A stretch of 64,000 nucleotides of DNA from NCBI GenBank assembly GCA_009739505.2, contig CM019168.2, positions 13,206,001-13,270,000 on the forward strand. Reading direction: 5' to 3'. The stretch comes from Apolygus lucorum. Taxonomy: Eukaryota > Arthropoda > Insecta > Hemiptera > Miridae. Shown here piece after piece: positions 1-10,820 of the stretch (position 1 is the first letter of the stretch; each line of letters opens with the position of its first letter). Below the pieces are notes generated by a model. That model searched no databases and had not been told where the DNA came from. It saw only the letters and a list, made by a program, of their open reading frames with translations. Position numbers and translations under genes: made by a program.

Positions 1-338
1 GAGGCAGTACATTTACCTAGTTGGGGATGACAACTACTAGGTAAGATCGGAGCGCGATGAGCTACCGATACCTCCGAGGAACTTGGGCTTCCAAGATGTG
101 ACAAAGGAGAGAGAGAAATGATCAAGTCGATTTGTTGTACTAGAATGCATGAAGGTTAAGCCCTGTGTCGTTCTTTTATACTACCTGTAACAAGGTAAAG
201 GAGAGTGGATCTGACGTCACCCAGATGACGTGTTCTACCCCGTACTTCACTCTACCTACCTGTTTGATGAGTCACTCAGGGCTTCCCCTTTATGTCTCTT
301 TATTGGAGAAATAGAAGTGGAAATTAATGGATCATTAT
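1..338 (-). mobile_element. LTR-like promoter repeat, copy 1 (cut by window edge)
   Basis: Reverse complement of the sequence at 42560-42905, with similarity running right up to the window edge. On the minus strand it carries a TATAAAA box (174-180) and a CRE-like TGACGTCA (212-219), both also present in the other copy. A TATA box in a roughly 340-bp repeat, with a poly(A) signal in the second copy, is what an LTR looks like. No coding region can be tied to it and the termini are not fixed, so LTR is inference. A multicopy gene promoter is the alternative. Confidence 0.5.
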
Positions 339-340
339 AG

Positions 341-1412
341 TATAGTTACCTAACTATCGAGGTTCACAAATGAAACTGATGATAACTCCAAAATTAGCAA
401 AATTTGACGCTATGACTACTTTGGATTTTTGCTTGTATTTCTTCTCAGGAACGAAGAAATAAAAATATTAGGAACCCATCTATCGCAGAATTTGTTGTTA
501 CACCACTTTGATTCAGTGACAATTTTCATTTGGAGTAGCAGTTTTTGAGTAAGAAGCGTTTGAACGTGAGCACACATCACTTTTCAGCCAAGTTCCTAAA
601 AAATGCCGATCTTTGACTAGTGATTGTGGCTGAATCGCTGAACAGATTTTGATGTTTAAGTAATTCATTAGACGCATAATTTAATGATTCTTAATTTGTG
701 ATATCACAAATTTTTCTGACCGATGCACCGTTATGAATTTGTAAGCCGAAAAGTGAAAAAATGGCCAAAATTTCGCGGTTCTCCCGAAATGACAACCCCT
801 TTCCACCCCTCCAATCGCTAGAGACTTTTTTTTGCACAATTTGGTGCCCAAAGGAACATCTCCACCAAGTTTCAACTTTAGACGAAATAGTTCCGATCTT
901 ATGCCCTTTTGTACAGCATATTTGTACTGTACTAATAGTTCGGGCGTAATCATGCTATTTGATCGTGAGAAATTGAAGAAATCGCGTTTACAAATGAATT
1001 GGTTCATGGAGGAAATAGTTCAAGGGAGCTGAATTTTGGAAAAAAGTATCGTTCTGAAAATATTGGTAATTTAACAAAAAACTTTGTTAAGGAATCGGTT
1101 CTTTGAGGAATATTTTGAAGTAAATAGAGAATTTTTATTCGATTTCCAGAATTGTTTAAAGGTGGACGTCTTTTCTTTTGACATGCTAGGTACATGGTTT
1201 TTTCTATAGAATGTAAAGTCAAAGTTCATTGTAAAATACGTTCATTTTAAAATTTCAAAAATTTTCAAAAATATCGATCAAAAGTTGAAAATTTTATGGA
1301 AATACGTTTTTTCAAATCACTGTTTTCATCTTGTTAGGTACAAGAATATTCCACTATTCTATAAAACTAGGTTAGATACAATGCTTTTCTAGCTCTAATA
1401 GAGAGAAACCCA
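341..1412. other. No recognised gene, AT-rich
   Basis: Only short open frames without recognisable motifs, inside A/T-rich sequence with no clear tandem or inverted structure. Nothing is called. Confidence 0.5.
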
Positions 1413-1785
1413 GAAAACGTCTGCCAAGTGGGCGTGGCATCCTCGTATCCATAACACCATTGTAAAGATGGTCCGATGCATAGTAGGTTATCCCAAAACA
1501 TCAATCTCTAAGAGCAGTCTCTCTTGCACTACCCTCATAAGGGACTTTACACGTCAACCTACACAATCCCTGAAAATTCCATCGAAGTTGGATGAGAAAT
1601 GTAAAAGTTATGGCTGTGGCAAGGATTTCATGACACAGACATACAGACACGGAACCAAAATTATTCAGTAAGGTCTAAAACGCAAAACGCGAGTGGAAAT
1701 TTGGATTTCGGAGAACTTTGTTTCTTGTCAACCTTGAAAAGTGAAAATAAAGCTTCCGCTACCTTAGTAGACTCGGAAGCAATAT
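1413..1785 (+). mobile_element. Family C repeat, copy 1 (internally short)
   Basis: Starts with the family C head (GTCTGCCAAGTGGGCGTGGC) and ends with its 3' hairpin: outer stem GCTTCCG/CGGAAGC and inner CTACC/TAGTAG-like stem at 1752-1780. The middle has the family phrases 'CATCGAAGTTGGATG', 'AAGGATTTCATGACA' and 'CAGACACGGAACC'. It is shorter than copy 4 (30650-31313). The frame at 1468-1671 is a by-product of the repeat. Confidence 0.75.
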
Positions 1786-2682
1786 CACGGTTGTTCAATA
1801 TCACGGTTAAAAGTTGATTTAATCAGAAAAACCTGGCTGTATTCTAAACATTCTGATGAATAGACTTCTTTATTTTGAGGGAAAACTACTATTGTAATGA
1901 GATAAGCCACATTTGCCAAGTTTAGAGTTCAACAACGATCGAATGAATACAATTTGGTATGATTATGTCCATGGACACCAAGTTGCGCGATTCACTACTC
2001 TTCACGCGTGAAGTAAGGGGAGTAGAAAACGATTTGAGTGAAGAAGAGAAAAGCAAAGAACAAGAATCGAGCGTACGAAGCATATAATCCAAGAAGCCTT
2101 GTGAGCTCACGCCTTGGAAGGAGCGTTTCGTGATACCACGCGATTCCTCTGTTACACTAATCCCCTAATAGCCCTCCCCCTTCTTCACCACCATCGAAAT
2201 TCCTCCCTTTGGTGTTTTGAAGTAATTCCAAATTAATTAGTTGCATTCCTTCCCAATCTCGTTCCTAAAGCCTTTCCGTCCGTTTTCGAGCTGAGAAAAC
2301 GATCTCTTTAAAACACCACTCAAAGAAGTATCAACCCTTCCCCCACTCATCGACCGTTGACGTGAAACAGCTCCGAACATCTGATAACTCCGTTAATTAG
2401 CCAAATTACGTTTTGGATGAGTTTGGTAGGGGGAACACCGGAATTTTCCCTTGCCGAGTAAATTAAAACCCACAAGAGGTTTCGTGTCGATCCTCATTAA
2501 ATGTCGAAAAGATGATAGATAGAGTGGAAATATTTACAAATTTTATATTATAATATCCAGAAGGTTCTAATGAGCCTTGTTTACTCTTCATTCTTATTGC
2601 CGAATGTGGAAAAACTTCAAGTTGATGACCAAAATTTGGATTATCCAAAATCAAAATATTCACCAGCATTTAACAATTGAGA
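1786..2682. other. No recognised gene
   Basis: A small direct duplication (CAATATCACGGTT) follows the family C end at 1779-1807. The rest is AT-rich sequence with pyrimidine-rich stretches near 2160-2350 and no recognisable coding signal. Confidence 0.45.
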
Positions 2683-2870
2683 GCTGGAGGTCGGTTGCAG
2701 CTACGGTCGCTGAGACGAGCGTTGTTGAGGGTCGTGGGTTCAAGTCTCATCGCCGGCTGCATGAGTTTTTATGTGTCCGTTTTTATGGGTCATCTTCCCT
2801 CACATCCGAACCCAGGGTGGTGGGGCTATGGAATGCCACGAGAAAAATCTTCAAAATAAATTTTCATCTT
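2683..2870 (+). mobile_element. Possible tRNA-derived SINE head
   Basis: The stretch 2683-2760 reads like the right half of a tRNA. It has a polymerase III B-box-like GGGTTCAAGTCTC at about 2737 preceded by a G/C-rich arm, in a locally GC-richer block. A tRNA-unrelated body follows. No full cloverleaf was folded, and the A box is weak. Confidence 0.35.
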
Positions 2871-2903
2871 CCAGGAATGGCAGTTGGACGAAAATCGAAC
2901 CTG

Positions 2904-3405
2904 AAACGCTGCGAATTATTACACAATGGTTCATTATTTTTCTATATAGATCACTCGTCTGCCAAGAACCCGGCTTTGCCATTGATACCAACATGAAGAA
3001 AAACATCGATCGCATTCGGTAGCTAAAATTTGAACGGAGAAAAAAATCCACACTCGTGTTTCATATTTATCGTAAGTCCAACCTTAAATTCTCCTAGGGA
3101 GCGCATGGTTTGTCCTACAGGGCTCCGCGTTGTCACTAAAAATTCTAAATATCCAATACTTTCCTAAATTGATGGGAAAACAATATTTTTGTATCTAAAC
3201 CCTCAATTGTCTACCCTTAGAAGTGACTTACATCAAAAAGTCTTCGGGGCACAACTAGACCCCAAATGGAGCCTACAATCAAATTTCATCAAAATCGGTC
3301 AATGCTAACTGAGGAAGGAGCAGCGTACGGCGGCCAAATTCTTATTCGATTTTCGGATTCTACGTACCATGAAACGTAAACCAACTAATTTTGAGGGCTG
3401 GTTAA
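2904..3405 (+). mobile_element. Family A repeat, copy 1 (3' truncated)
   Basis: Begins AAACGCTGCGAATTATTACA and carries the family landmarks in order: 'CTATATAGATCACTCGTCTGC', 'GCGATTCACACTCG'-like, 'GGAGCGCATGGTTTGTCCTA', 'ACAACTAGACCCCAAATGGA', 'CATCAAAATCGGTCAATG', then the 'GTACGGCGG' block. The terminal hairpin is missing. At about 3405 it passes into the 96-bp tandem array. Confidence 0.8.
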
Positions 3406-3417
3406 TCAAATTTTAAT

Positions 3418-3965
3418 TGAAAAACCAGCCTTTGAAGTGGTCATTTCTCTCGAGTAAACCAACAAGTTTCGACGATTTCAACGTTCATTCTTCACTTTTT
3501 CAAACAACCGAACGTGAAAACAAGCCTTCGAAGTAGTCGTTTCTCTCGAGTAATCCAAGAAGTTTCGATGTTTTCAACCTTCTTGCTCTACCTTTTCCAG
3601 CAATCGAACGTGAAAACAAGCCTTCGAAGTAGTCGTTTCTCTCGAGTAATCCAAAAAGTTTAGATGTTTTCATCCTTCTTGCTCTACGTTTTCCAGCAAT
3701 TGGAGGTGAAAACCAGCCTCCGAAGTGGTCAATTCTCTCGAGTAATCCAACAAGTTTCGATGATTTCAACGTACATTCTTGACTTTTTCAAACAATCAAA
3801 GGTGAAAACAAGCCTTTGAAGTGGTCGTTTCTTTTCGAGTGAATCGAACAGTTTTGGAGTTTTCAACTTTCTTGTTCGAATTTTTCCAAGAATTGGAGGT
3901 GGAAATCAGCTTTTGAAGTGGTCGTTTCTCTCGAATGAATCAACGAGTTTCGGTATTTTTAACCT
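3418..3965. repeat. 96-bp minisatellite, about 5.6 units, open on the minus strand
   Basis: Units recur every 96 bp (CTCGAGTAA at about 3452, 3548, 3644, 3740), with the outer units more diverged. Because 96 is a multiple of three, the minus strand reads through three units (3500-3769) as a 32-residue repeat built around 'SKLFGLLERNDYFEGLFSRS'. No start context, splice signal or family match is seen, so coding is unproven. Confidence 0.85.
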
Positions 3966-4304
3966 TTCATTTACCACAGTTCCCGATACGCTCAGGAGCT
4001 AAAGATTTCCGCAAAACTTCGATTTCTGATGAGGTAATCAACCCTCCTCATTCCAGTGGTAGATAAAATAGACAAGGAGATATTATTTTGAAAACATACC
4101 ATGATATCATTGTGCGGTAGAATTATTGATACAAGTAAATGAGAAGTGACGACGGTCGCTTACAAGAATGAAATTTAACTTGTATTTACCTCCAAGTAAA
4201 CGTGTCTCCTAAACTATATACAGTGAAGGTTTCTAAGTGCCCATCAACACAATACACTACCGATTTTCTTTAAAAAAATGTCTTTGGCAACTAAATTTTT
4301 TTTT
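3966..4304. other. No recognised gene
   Basis: AT-rich spacer between the 96-bp array and the next family A copy. Nothing recognised. Confidence 0.5.
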
Positions 4305-4924
4305 TGGTTTATTATTTTCAATAATGAACCTCTGGAATCGACCAAGAAAAAAAAAATTTAACACCCCCTCAAAATTTGATGGTTTATGTTTTGGTAGTTT
4401 ATGTTCCTACGTAGAATCCAAAAATCGAATAAAAATTTGGCCGTCCGTCCGCCGTACGCCATACGCGGCACTTTTGCCACTTAGCATTGACCGATTTTGA
4501 TGAGATTTGGTATGTGGGCTCCATTTGGGGTCTATTTGTGCCCCGAAGATTTTGGTTGAGGTAGGTCTCTTCTAAGGGTTCCATAATCAATTTTGAAATG
4601 TTGAAAACACCCTAACTCAAAAAAAATTGATATAACGGTATTGTTTTTCCTTCAATTCAAGATTCTATAGAATTTTTAGAATTTTCTGAGACCACGCGGA
4701 GCTCTGTAGGACAAACCGTTCACTCCCTACGAGAATATAAAGGTTTTACGTACGACAAATCAGAAACACGAGTGTGAATCGCAAAAGTGGCCTAATCTCC
4801 GTTCAAATTTTAGCTGACCGAAATGCGATCGATGTTTTTCTTCATGTTGTACGGTTGGTGGCTTTGCAGACGAGTGATCTATATAAAAATAATAAACCGT
4901 TGTGTAATAATTTGCAGCGTTTTA
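4305..4924 (-). mobile_element. Family A repeat, copy 2 (near full length)
   Basis: Complete in reverse orientation. The terminal hairpin (11-bp stem around a TTC/GAA loop) is at 4305-4331 and the CGCTGCAAAT end is at about 4913-4923. The 'GGCCGTCCGTCCGCC' block and 'CATTGACCGATTTTGATG' are present. The short frames inside (4237-4500, 4399-4590) are repeat by-products that recur in other copies. Confidence 0.85.
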
Positions 4925-5121
4925 ATTTCATGATTTACTCAATTTAATAATACATGTTTTTGACCAATTAAGTTTTCTGTTTGTGAATTACATTCAGTTT
5001 CGGTAATTTTTAAGAGCTTGAAACTTTTGATTTGTTTTTTCTCGAAAGATTTTCGTCCTGGAACGTTCAATAGGGTATGCGCATGGGTGAAAAACTGTTT
5101 GTCGTTATTTTTAATATACAC

Positions 5122-5347
5122 TAGACCTTATTCGGAGAATTTTGACACCAACCGAGACCTTCTAGCGTGAGAAGACCTTTTTCCATGATTTTTCAAATTT
5201 TCGAATTATTATGACGTCACAGTGGGCAGGTCCCAGGCAGGAGGGGCGCACAACGTCAAAATACTTCGAAATTTTGTAAATCATAGAAGAAGGTCTTCTC
5301 AACCAAAACGAGAACGGCTGATGTCGAAATTCTCAGGATGAGGTCTA
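5122..5347. mobile_element. Short TIR element (MITE-like), TA-flanked
   Basis: A 226-bp unit with terminal inverted repeats of about 80 bp: left TAGACCTTATTCGGAGAATT, right the complement of TAGACCTCATCCTGAGAATT. The arms diverge moderately, and the centre holds TGACGTCA. TA at both edges fits a Tc1/mariner-type target duplication. It has no coding capacity. Confidence 0.7.
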
Positions 5348-6560
5348 CTTTCAATTAAAAATTTATACAACCACATTGCATGCAATGGTGTAGGAAAGCT
5401 AAGCTATTCTCCCCCCTCCCCGCTATCTTCCTATCCTATCAAGTTGAAAATAAATAATATTGTGGATTAATGAAATAAGTAATATTGTGGAATGTTACTC
5501 TTCAGTGTTTCGTTATTGGGGTGAATTTTCCCTCCAACACGCGTCTGATTTGAACGAAAATGTTATCCGAGTGCTATATTCCATTATAATGAGAATCCGT
5601 CACAATCCGGAAACCTCTCAACCAATATTATTCCATTTCCCTGGTACCTCATCACCAATTTTTCTTCATTCTTTCTCGTCTTGAGCTCTCGTTTTTCTCC
5701 GTCCCGTTCTATCCATCCATCGCATTCCCGTATTTTCTGCTCATTTAATAAATTGATGGTCTCGAAAGAGGATGAGAAGTGAGGATTACGTTAAGTCTCA
5801 CCCCTTCCTGCTGTACCACGTCCTTCTACAGGACACTCACTGCAGCACACACCCCTCTTTTACCTAGAAGACCCGAAAAAAAACCCACTAATTCATGAGG
5901 TGGTTTCCAGAGGAACATGAGCGGACCTTTTTCCTCCTATTTTTTTCCAACCTCTTTTTTCCCCTTTTTCCGTGTCCAATCAGGGAGAGCTCAGGGATCT
6001 TGGCCAGGCTAACCAAGTAAAGCTAATAATTATGTCAAGCGGGACGATGGAGGACAATGGAGGACATCAGTGGAGGACAGCGGAGAAGAGACAGATGGAA
6101 GTGGGGGTAGAGAACGGCCGCTCCCTCCCTCAACGACACACTTTGCATTTTAAATTCGGGCAAGGACTCAATCGAATAAAGCTGCAAACTCATTTTCAAC
6201 ATCCCTCTAAATTAATATGAGAAAAATTCCTCCCTCGATTTACCCGAGTTCTGCTAAGTCTCCGCTCCCAATTATAATTATTCCCCTATCATTTCTTATC
6301 TTTCAATAATCTACCTTTGAACTGTGGATTAAAAAACACCAAAAATACACTCCTTCTCAAAATTACAGCACCAATATAATATTTATTCGTTTGTTACCTA
6401 CTTCTTTCACTTAACCAGTTATTATCCATTTGCACAATTGTAGCAAACACGGAAGTGATATGGTAGCAAAAAAGCGAACAGTCTTGACAGAAAAAAGAAG
6501 AGAAATAAAAGGGAATAGATAAAGAAGAGACTAGAGGAGAACATAAAAGGGAAGAAGAAC
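5348..6560. other. No recognised gene
   Basis: Pyrimidine-rich stretches (5400-5440, 5640-5720, 5930-5965) and a purine-rich patch near 6040-6110. The frames at 5460-5684 and 5972-6220 lack recognisable motifs and are not called. Confidence 0.45.
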
Positions 6561-7081
6561 AAAAACGTACGTGGGTGTGGCACATGGCTTGCTCGTATCC
6601 ATAACCTGATTGTATACATGACCTGATGGATAGTAGCTAATCTCAGAATATCAATCCCTATGTATCTTGCACTACCCTCACAGGGACCATCTACGTGGCA
6701 ACCCATACACCCCGTGAAAATGTCGTCAAAATGGCTGCTAACAGGTTTCACGAGGCGCATGCACAACTTCTACAATGTAACTGGAGGCGACGATCTTCAT
6801 ACAAAAACCTAAATCCTAAAAACCTAACAATCCCTGAAAATTTTATTGAATTAGGGTGGAAATTGTAGAAGTTCTCTGTTACTAGGTTTTTATGTGGCGC
6901 ATGCGCAGAAGCTACTATCTAACTAGGGGCGATGATCTTCACGCAAAAACCATCCTTATGCCAATACGCACTATACCTGAAAATTTCATTGAATTTGGTT
7001 GGAAATTTTAGAAATTAACTAGGTTTTTACGTGGCGTTTATGCAGTGTCTAAAATGTATCTGGGGGCGATGATCTTCATAC
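6561..7081 (+). mobile_element. Family C repeat, copy 2, left part
   Basis: Family C head at 6561 followed by three internal tandem units of about 140 bp, each marked by GATGATCTTCAT/CG (near 6790, 6930, 7068). The copy stops inside a unit at about 7081 and resumes at 8779, so the A/B/E block at 7082-8778 lies within this C copy. Confidence 0.7.
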
Positions 7082-7622
7082 AAAACGCTGCAAATTATTA
7101 AACAATGGTTTATTAACACAGAATGTGTTTTTGCGATGACCTACCGAAAAAAAATCGTCACGAAAAAGCGACAGAAAAAACCGTTACGCGCCTTTTATAA
7201 TGATTTTCACGTGCAACCAAGCCGTTGGTAAGGAAATAGAACTCCCGCAGTGTTCATTGCACAGAAATTGTTCACCATTCGTTGGAAAGCTCTCAATTTA
7301 TATAGTATTTTTCTTGTAGTTACATATTTATTTATATAACATTTATAGGGTTTTAGACCAAATTAAATGTCTAACAATTATTTATTTTATTATTGCCAAA
7401 GACTCCACATTTATTATGGTTGTTTTTTTTTTATTTAACGGATGACTAGCATCGCAAAAACACATTCTGTGTTCCTATGATTTCATACAGAGTATGGAAA
7501 AAGAAATAAACCGGGGGGTGCAGGGGGGCGGAGCCTCCCGCCGAGGCGCGAAGCGCCGAGTTATTTTTTATTTTTCTATATAGATCACTCGTCTGCAAAG
7601 CCAATAACCATCCAACATGAAA
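7082..7622 (+). mobile_element. Family A repeat, copy 3 (5' end, split by family E)
   Basis: AAAACGCTGCAAATTATTAA starts the copy. It is interrupted at GGTTTATT by family E (7115-7560) and resumes with TTTTCTATATAGATCACTCG before running into family B at 7624. The rest of this A copy is absent. Confidence 0.75.
7115..7560 (+). mobile_element. Family E element, copy 1 (complete, 446 bp)
   Basis: Edges are fixed by the interrupted family A sequence on both sides. The left end (7115-7138) and an internal 24-bp perfect inverted match (7450-7473) each carry a mini-hairpin: ACACA-GAA-TGTGT on the left, ACACA-TTC-TGTGT on the right. An 87-bp tail follows with two GC-rich hairpins: a 7-bp stem with GGA loop (7523-7539) and GGCGC-GAA-GCGCC (7545-7557). 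It ends GAG. No protein is encoded. An organisation of two inner TIRs plus a one-sided GC tail fits neither a plain MITE nor a classical Helitron. Confidence 0.8.
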
Positions 7623-7623
7623 A

Positions 7624-8778
7624 AACGCTGCAAATCATTGCTCAAAGGTTTATTATTTTCTGTATAGATCACCCTTCTGTATAAATCACTAGTTCTCCAT
7701 CACCTACCACCATCTGTATTCTTCCTTGACCTTCCCGCTCAAATTTCAGCTTGCTGCGTTCAATAGAATTGAAAATGGCTTTGGAGCTCACTCAGCTGAA
7801 CAGTGATCTGAAGAGTGAAGAAGATCTCCTCGAATGCTGGAGACGCCTGGAAGAGCACTTCCATTCAATAGGATTAAAAATGGCTTTGGAGCTCACTCAG
7901 CTGATCAGTGATCTGAGGAGTGAAGAAGATCTCCTCGAATGCTGGAGACGTCTGGAAGAGCACTTCCATTCAATAGGATTGAAAATGGCTTCGGAGATCA
8001 CTCAGCTGATCAGTGATCTGAAGAGTGAAGAAGCCTTTGAGCAATGATTTGCAGCGGTTTTTACCCACCAACATTTTTTTTACCTACCAACTTTTTTTTA
8101 CCTACCAGCTAGGTACTACTACCACACCATACTAGCTTCACACCTTCACAATCAAGTTTATTAGAAAGAACTAAACGCTTCACACTCGATTGGAAAAATA
8201 GAAAGCTTCATATGGAAATTTGATTACTGGTTACGCAGAAGGCAAAACTGTATACAGATCGAACAAATGAACAGCGATCGCATTTTAGTCCGATAAAATT
8301 TGAATGGAGATTAGACCTCTTTTGCGATTCACACCCGTGTTTCTGATTTATCGTACGTCCAAACTTTAAATTCTCGTAGTGAGCGAACGGTTTGTCCTAC
8401 AGAGCTCCGCGTGGTCTCAAAAAAATCTAAAAATTCTATAGAATCTTGAATTGAAGGAAAAACAATACCTTTACACCCAAATTTTCGAAGTTAGGGCGTT
8501 TTCAAATTTTCAAAATTGATTTTGGAACCCTTAAAAGTGACCTACATCAACCAAAATCTTCGGGGCACAACTAGACCTGGAGCCTACATACCAAATTTCA
8601 TCAAAATCGGTCAATGCTAAGCGGAAAAAGTGCCGCGTACGGCGGACGGACGGCCAAATTTGTATTCGATTTTTGGATTCTACGTACCTTGAAACGTTAA
8701 CGATCAAATTTTGAGGGGGGGTTAAAAAAATTTTTTTCTTGGTCGATTCCAAAGGTTCGTTATTGAAAATAATAAACC
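7624..8778 (+). mobile_element. Family B repeat, copy 1 (near full length)
   Basis: The 5' end CGCTGCAAATCATTGCTC (7626-7648) reappears inverted at 8034-8056, so the first 430 bp form a TIR-bounded module holding the 105-bp tandem repeat. A T-rich ACCTACC stretch follows. Then comes the part shared with family A ('GGTTTGTCCTACAGAGCTCC', 'CATCAAAATCGGTCAATG', 'GTACGGCGGACGG'), ending in the terminal GAA-loop hairpin at about 8754-8778. Its edges abut the two halves of a family C copy. Confidence 0.8.
7771..8033 (+). repeat. 105-bp in-frame tandem repeat in family B, about 2.5 units
   Basis: Each unit begins GAAAATGGCTTCGGAGCTCA and encodes 35 residues around 'ELTQLISDLRSEEDLLECWR', an amphipathic, charged, leucine-containing stretch. 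The first unit follows a good 3' splice-site sequence (CTCAAATTTCAG, ending 7749). Six units occur at 59590-60219. No protein family is recognised. The preserved frame could reflect a captured exon or simply a 105-bp period. Confidence 0.8.
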
Positions 8779-8992
8779 AAAACCATGCACATGCCAATTC
8801 GCACCATTCCTGAACATTTCATTGAATTTTGATGGAAATTGTGGAAGTTGTGGCTGTTACTAGGTTTTTGCGTTGCGCATGCGCAGAGGCTACTATCAAT
8901 CCGGGTGCAACAATTTTCATCTGTATGCCAACCTGTAAAGCAGTCTTCGTACAGTTTTGCTCCTTTACAAGGATTTCATGACAGACACAATC
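8779..8992 (+). mobile_element. Family C repeat, copy 2, right part
   Basis: Resumes with the family C phrases CCATGCACATGCCAATTCGC, 'GCGCATGCGCAGAGGCTACT' and 'AAGGATTTCATGACAGACAC', then degrades. The C-type 3' hairpin is absent. Confidence 0.65.
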
Positions 8993-9900
8993 ATCTATAC
9001 TGCCTCCATACGGTACAACTGTCGCCGAAAATATCCTGCAACCCAGACTGCGCAATAATATTGAGCGTCTATGGGCCTCTTTACATGTAGAAATTAGATA
9101 ATTACATTATCATGAATTTAGCTAAACATTTTGAGTACTGAACGAGAGTGAATTGGTTTCTCAACGAAAAACTTAGAATAAACTCCTATCCTTCTTGGAT
9201 GTACTAAAGGCGGTAAACTGAGGAGACAAGAGTTTTTAAGCAGGTAAGGGCTCTATAAGGGCGGTAGAGAGTTGAAATAGAGTTCTAATTTGGTAATAGT
9301 CTACTTAGCTTGGGGTCGAGGGGAGGTGAAAATCGCAAGTTAGGTGAGCAAAGTTAGATGTTGCGTGTCCAAGAAGTTTTCGCCCCTTGCCCGACACAGC
9401 TCTGTTTTCCGTTCCCTTCCTCACCTTCGGAGTTTCTCCTCTTCCTCCTGGTACCTTTTGTTCATCCTTCCTCCGTTCCCCTTTCAGTCTCGACATCTGG
9501 GCTTCCAACGACCGAATTTCAATCAAACGGCGTTCCGGAACAATAACGGAAATTTCCTGGAAGCCACTTCAAACTTCGAGAGCCACTCGGGGATTGCTTT
9601 CTGCTCACAATGATCCAGTACCTACACGTCTTATCCTTGAAATCAATTAAAACCGTCGCTGAAAAAGTTGTTTGCAACTTCACCAAAATCTATTGTCGTT
9701 AGAATTTCAAGATTTTAGTCGAAAATGACTCATTAATTCAATGTATTTCTTGTTATCTTTTGAAGTGACATTTTTATAAATTCATTTGTTTACAAGAAAC
9801 ATCATATTCATACAATTTTTTCATTATATTAGGTCTCATCATGAAGCTTGACGGGATGTTGCAAAACATGGGTTGTTCTTTTGATTTGCGCAATCTTCAC
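8993..9900. other. No recognised gene
   Basis: A pyrimidine-rich block at 9375-9500 opens all three plus frames (for example 9344-9613), but the peptides are low-complexity F/P/S. Nothing is called. Confidence 0.45.
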
Positions 9901-10820
9901 TATACAGGGTGTCCAAGTAACTACGCTCCCCCCACTTATTTTCTCTAATTGTGTGAGAAAAAAAATTCGGACAAACGATATTATTCATATTTTTTTCGTA
10001 GAATTCAAAAATGACAAAATTGCGCAGCACGCAATTGCGCAATCGTGCTCAACCTGATCAACTTTGTTTTTTCAAATAGAAACCCCCATCTTTTATTGCA
10101 GATTCGAATTTTGCGTCAAATTTTATGAACATTTTACTTCGACAAATTTTTTTTTTGGACGCGCACAACCCGCTCAGCGAGCGCTCAAAGATGCGCAACC
10201 CAGGGATTGCGCCATAGTTGAGATGAAGGTAGACCTCAAGTGTGGCACATTACTCAGCACTGTTTTTCCACGCTGAATCGCGTGGTGATATCCCTTTCTT
10301 GATTTGATTTCATTTTACCTTATTTGTAGCCGGAAAAATCACTATTTGAGGAGGAAATCGTCGACTTTCTAATGAAGGGTAATGAATCATCCCAATGAAG
10401 TGTAAAAAACTGTAATATTTATAAAATTGTCTCAGAGAAGAAATAATTTGTGAAGGAAACGATACAAGTATCGTTTCAAGTTTGAAAAAAATTCCGCGGA
10501 AATTCGATGATTTCAATTCAAAAATAGACTTTTTTGGCTGTTAATGAGGTAAAATGAAATCAAATCAAAAAAATTTGTCGAAGTAAAATGTTCATAGAAT
10601 TTGACGCAAAATTCGAATCTGCAATGGAAAATGGGGGTTCCCATTTGAAAAAACAAAGTTAATCATGGTTGTGCACGATTGCGCAATTGCGTGCTGCGCA
10701 ATTTTATCGTTTTTGAATTATAAGCAAAAAATTATGAAGAATAGCGTTTGTCCGATTTTCTTCTCACACAATTAAAGAAAATAAGTGGAGGGGAGCGTAG
10801 TTACTTGGACTCCCTGTATA
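9901..10820. mobile_element. Long-TIR element with TA flanks (920 bp)
   Basis: Opens TATACAGGGTGTCCAAGTAA and closes with the complement of TATACAGGGAGTCCAAGTAA. The inverted arms run about 265 bp (9901-10165 against 10560-10820), including a shared GCAATTGCG block. A second inner inverted pair (about 10298-10320 against 10545-10570) lies behind an asymmetric insert of about 135 bp. TA duplication plus a TACAGGG tip suggests a Tc1/mariner-type foldback MITE. Frames inside are shadows of the arms. Confidence 0.8.

Noticed and set aside
7474..7560. GC-rich tail as a classical Helitron 3' end
   Set aside because: It ends GAG or GAC, not CTRR. The opposite end lacks TC, and inner inverted ends are present.
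9344..9613. Pyrimidine-rich open frames as host exons
   Set aside because: All three frames are open because of composition; no motif or splice pair fits.
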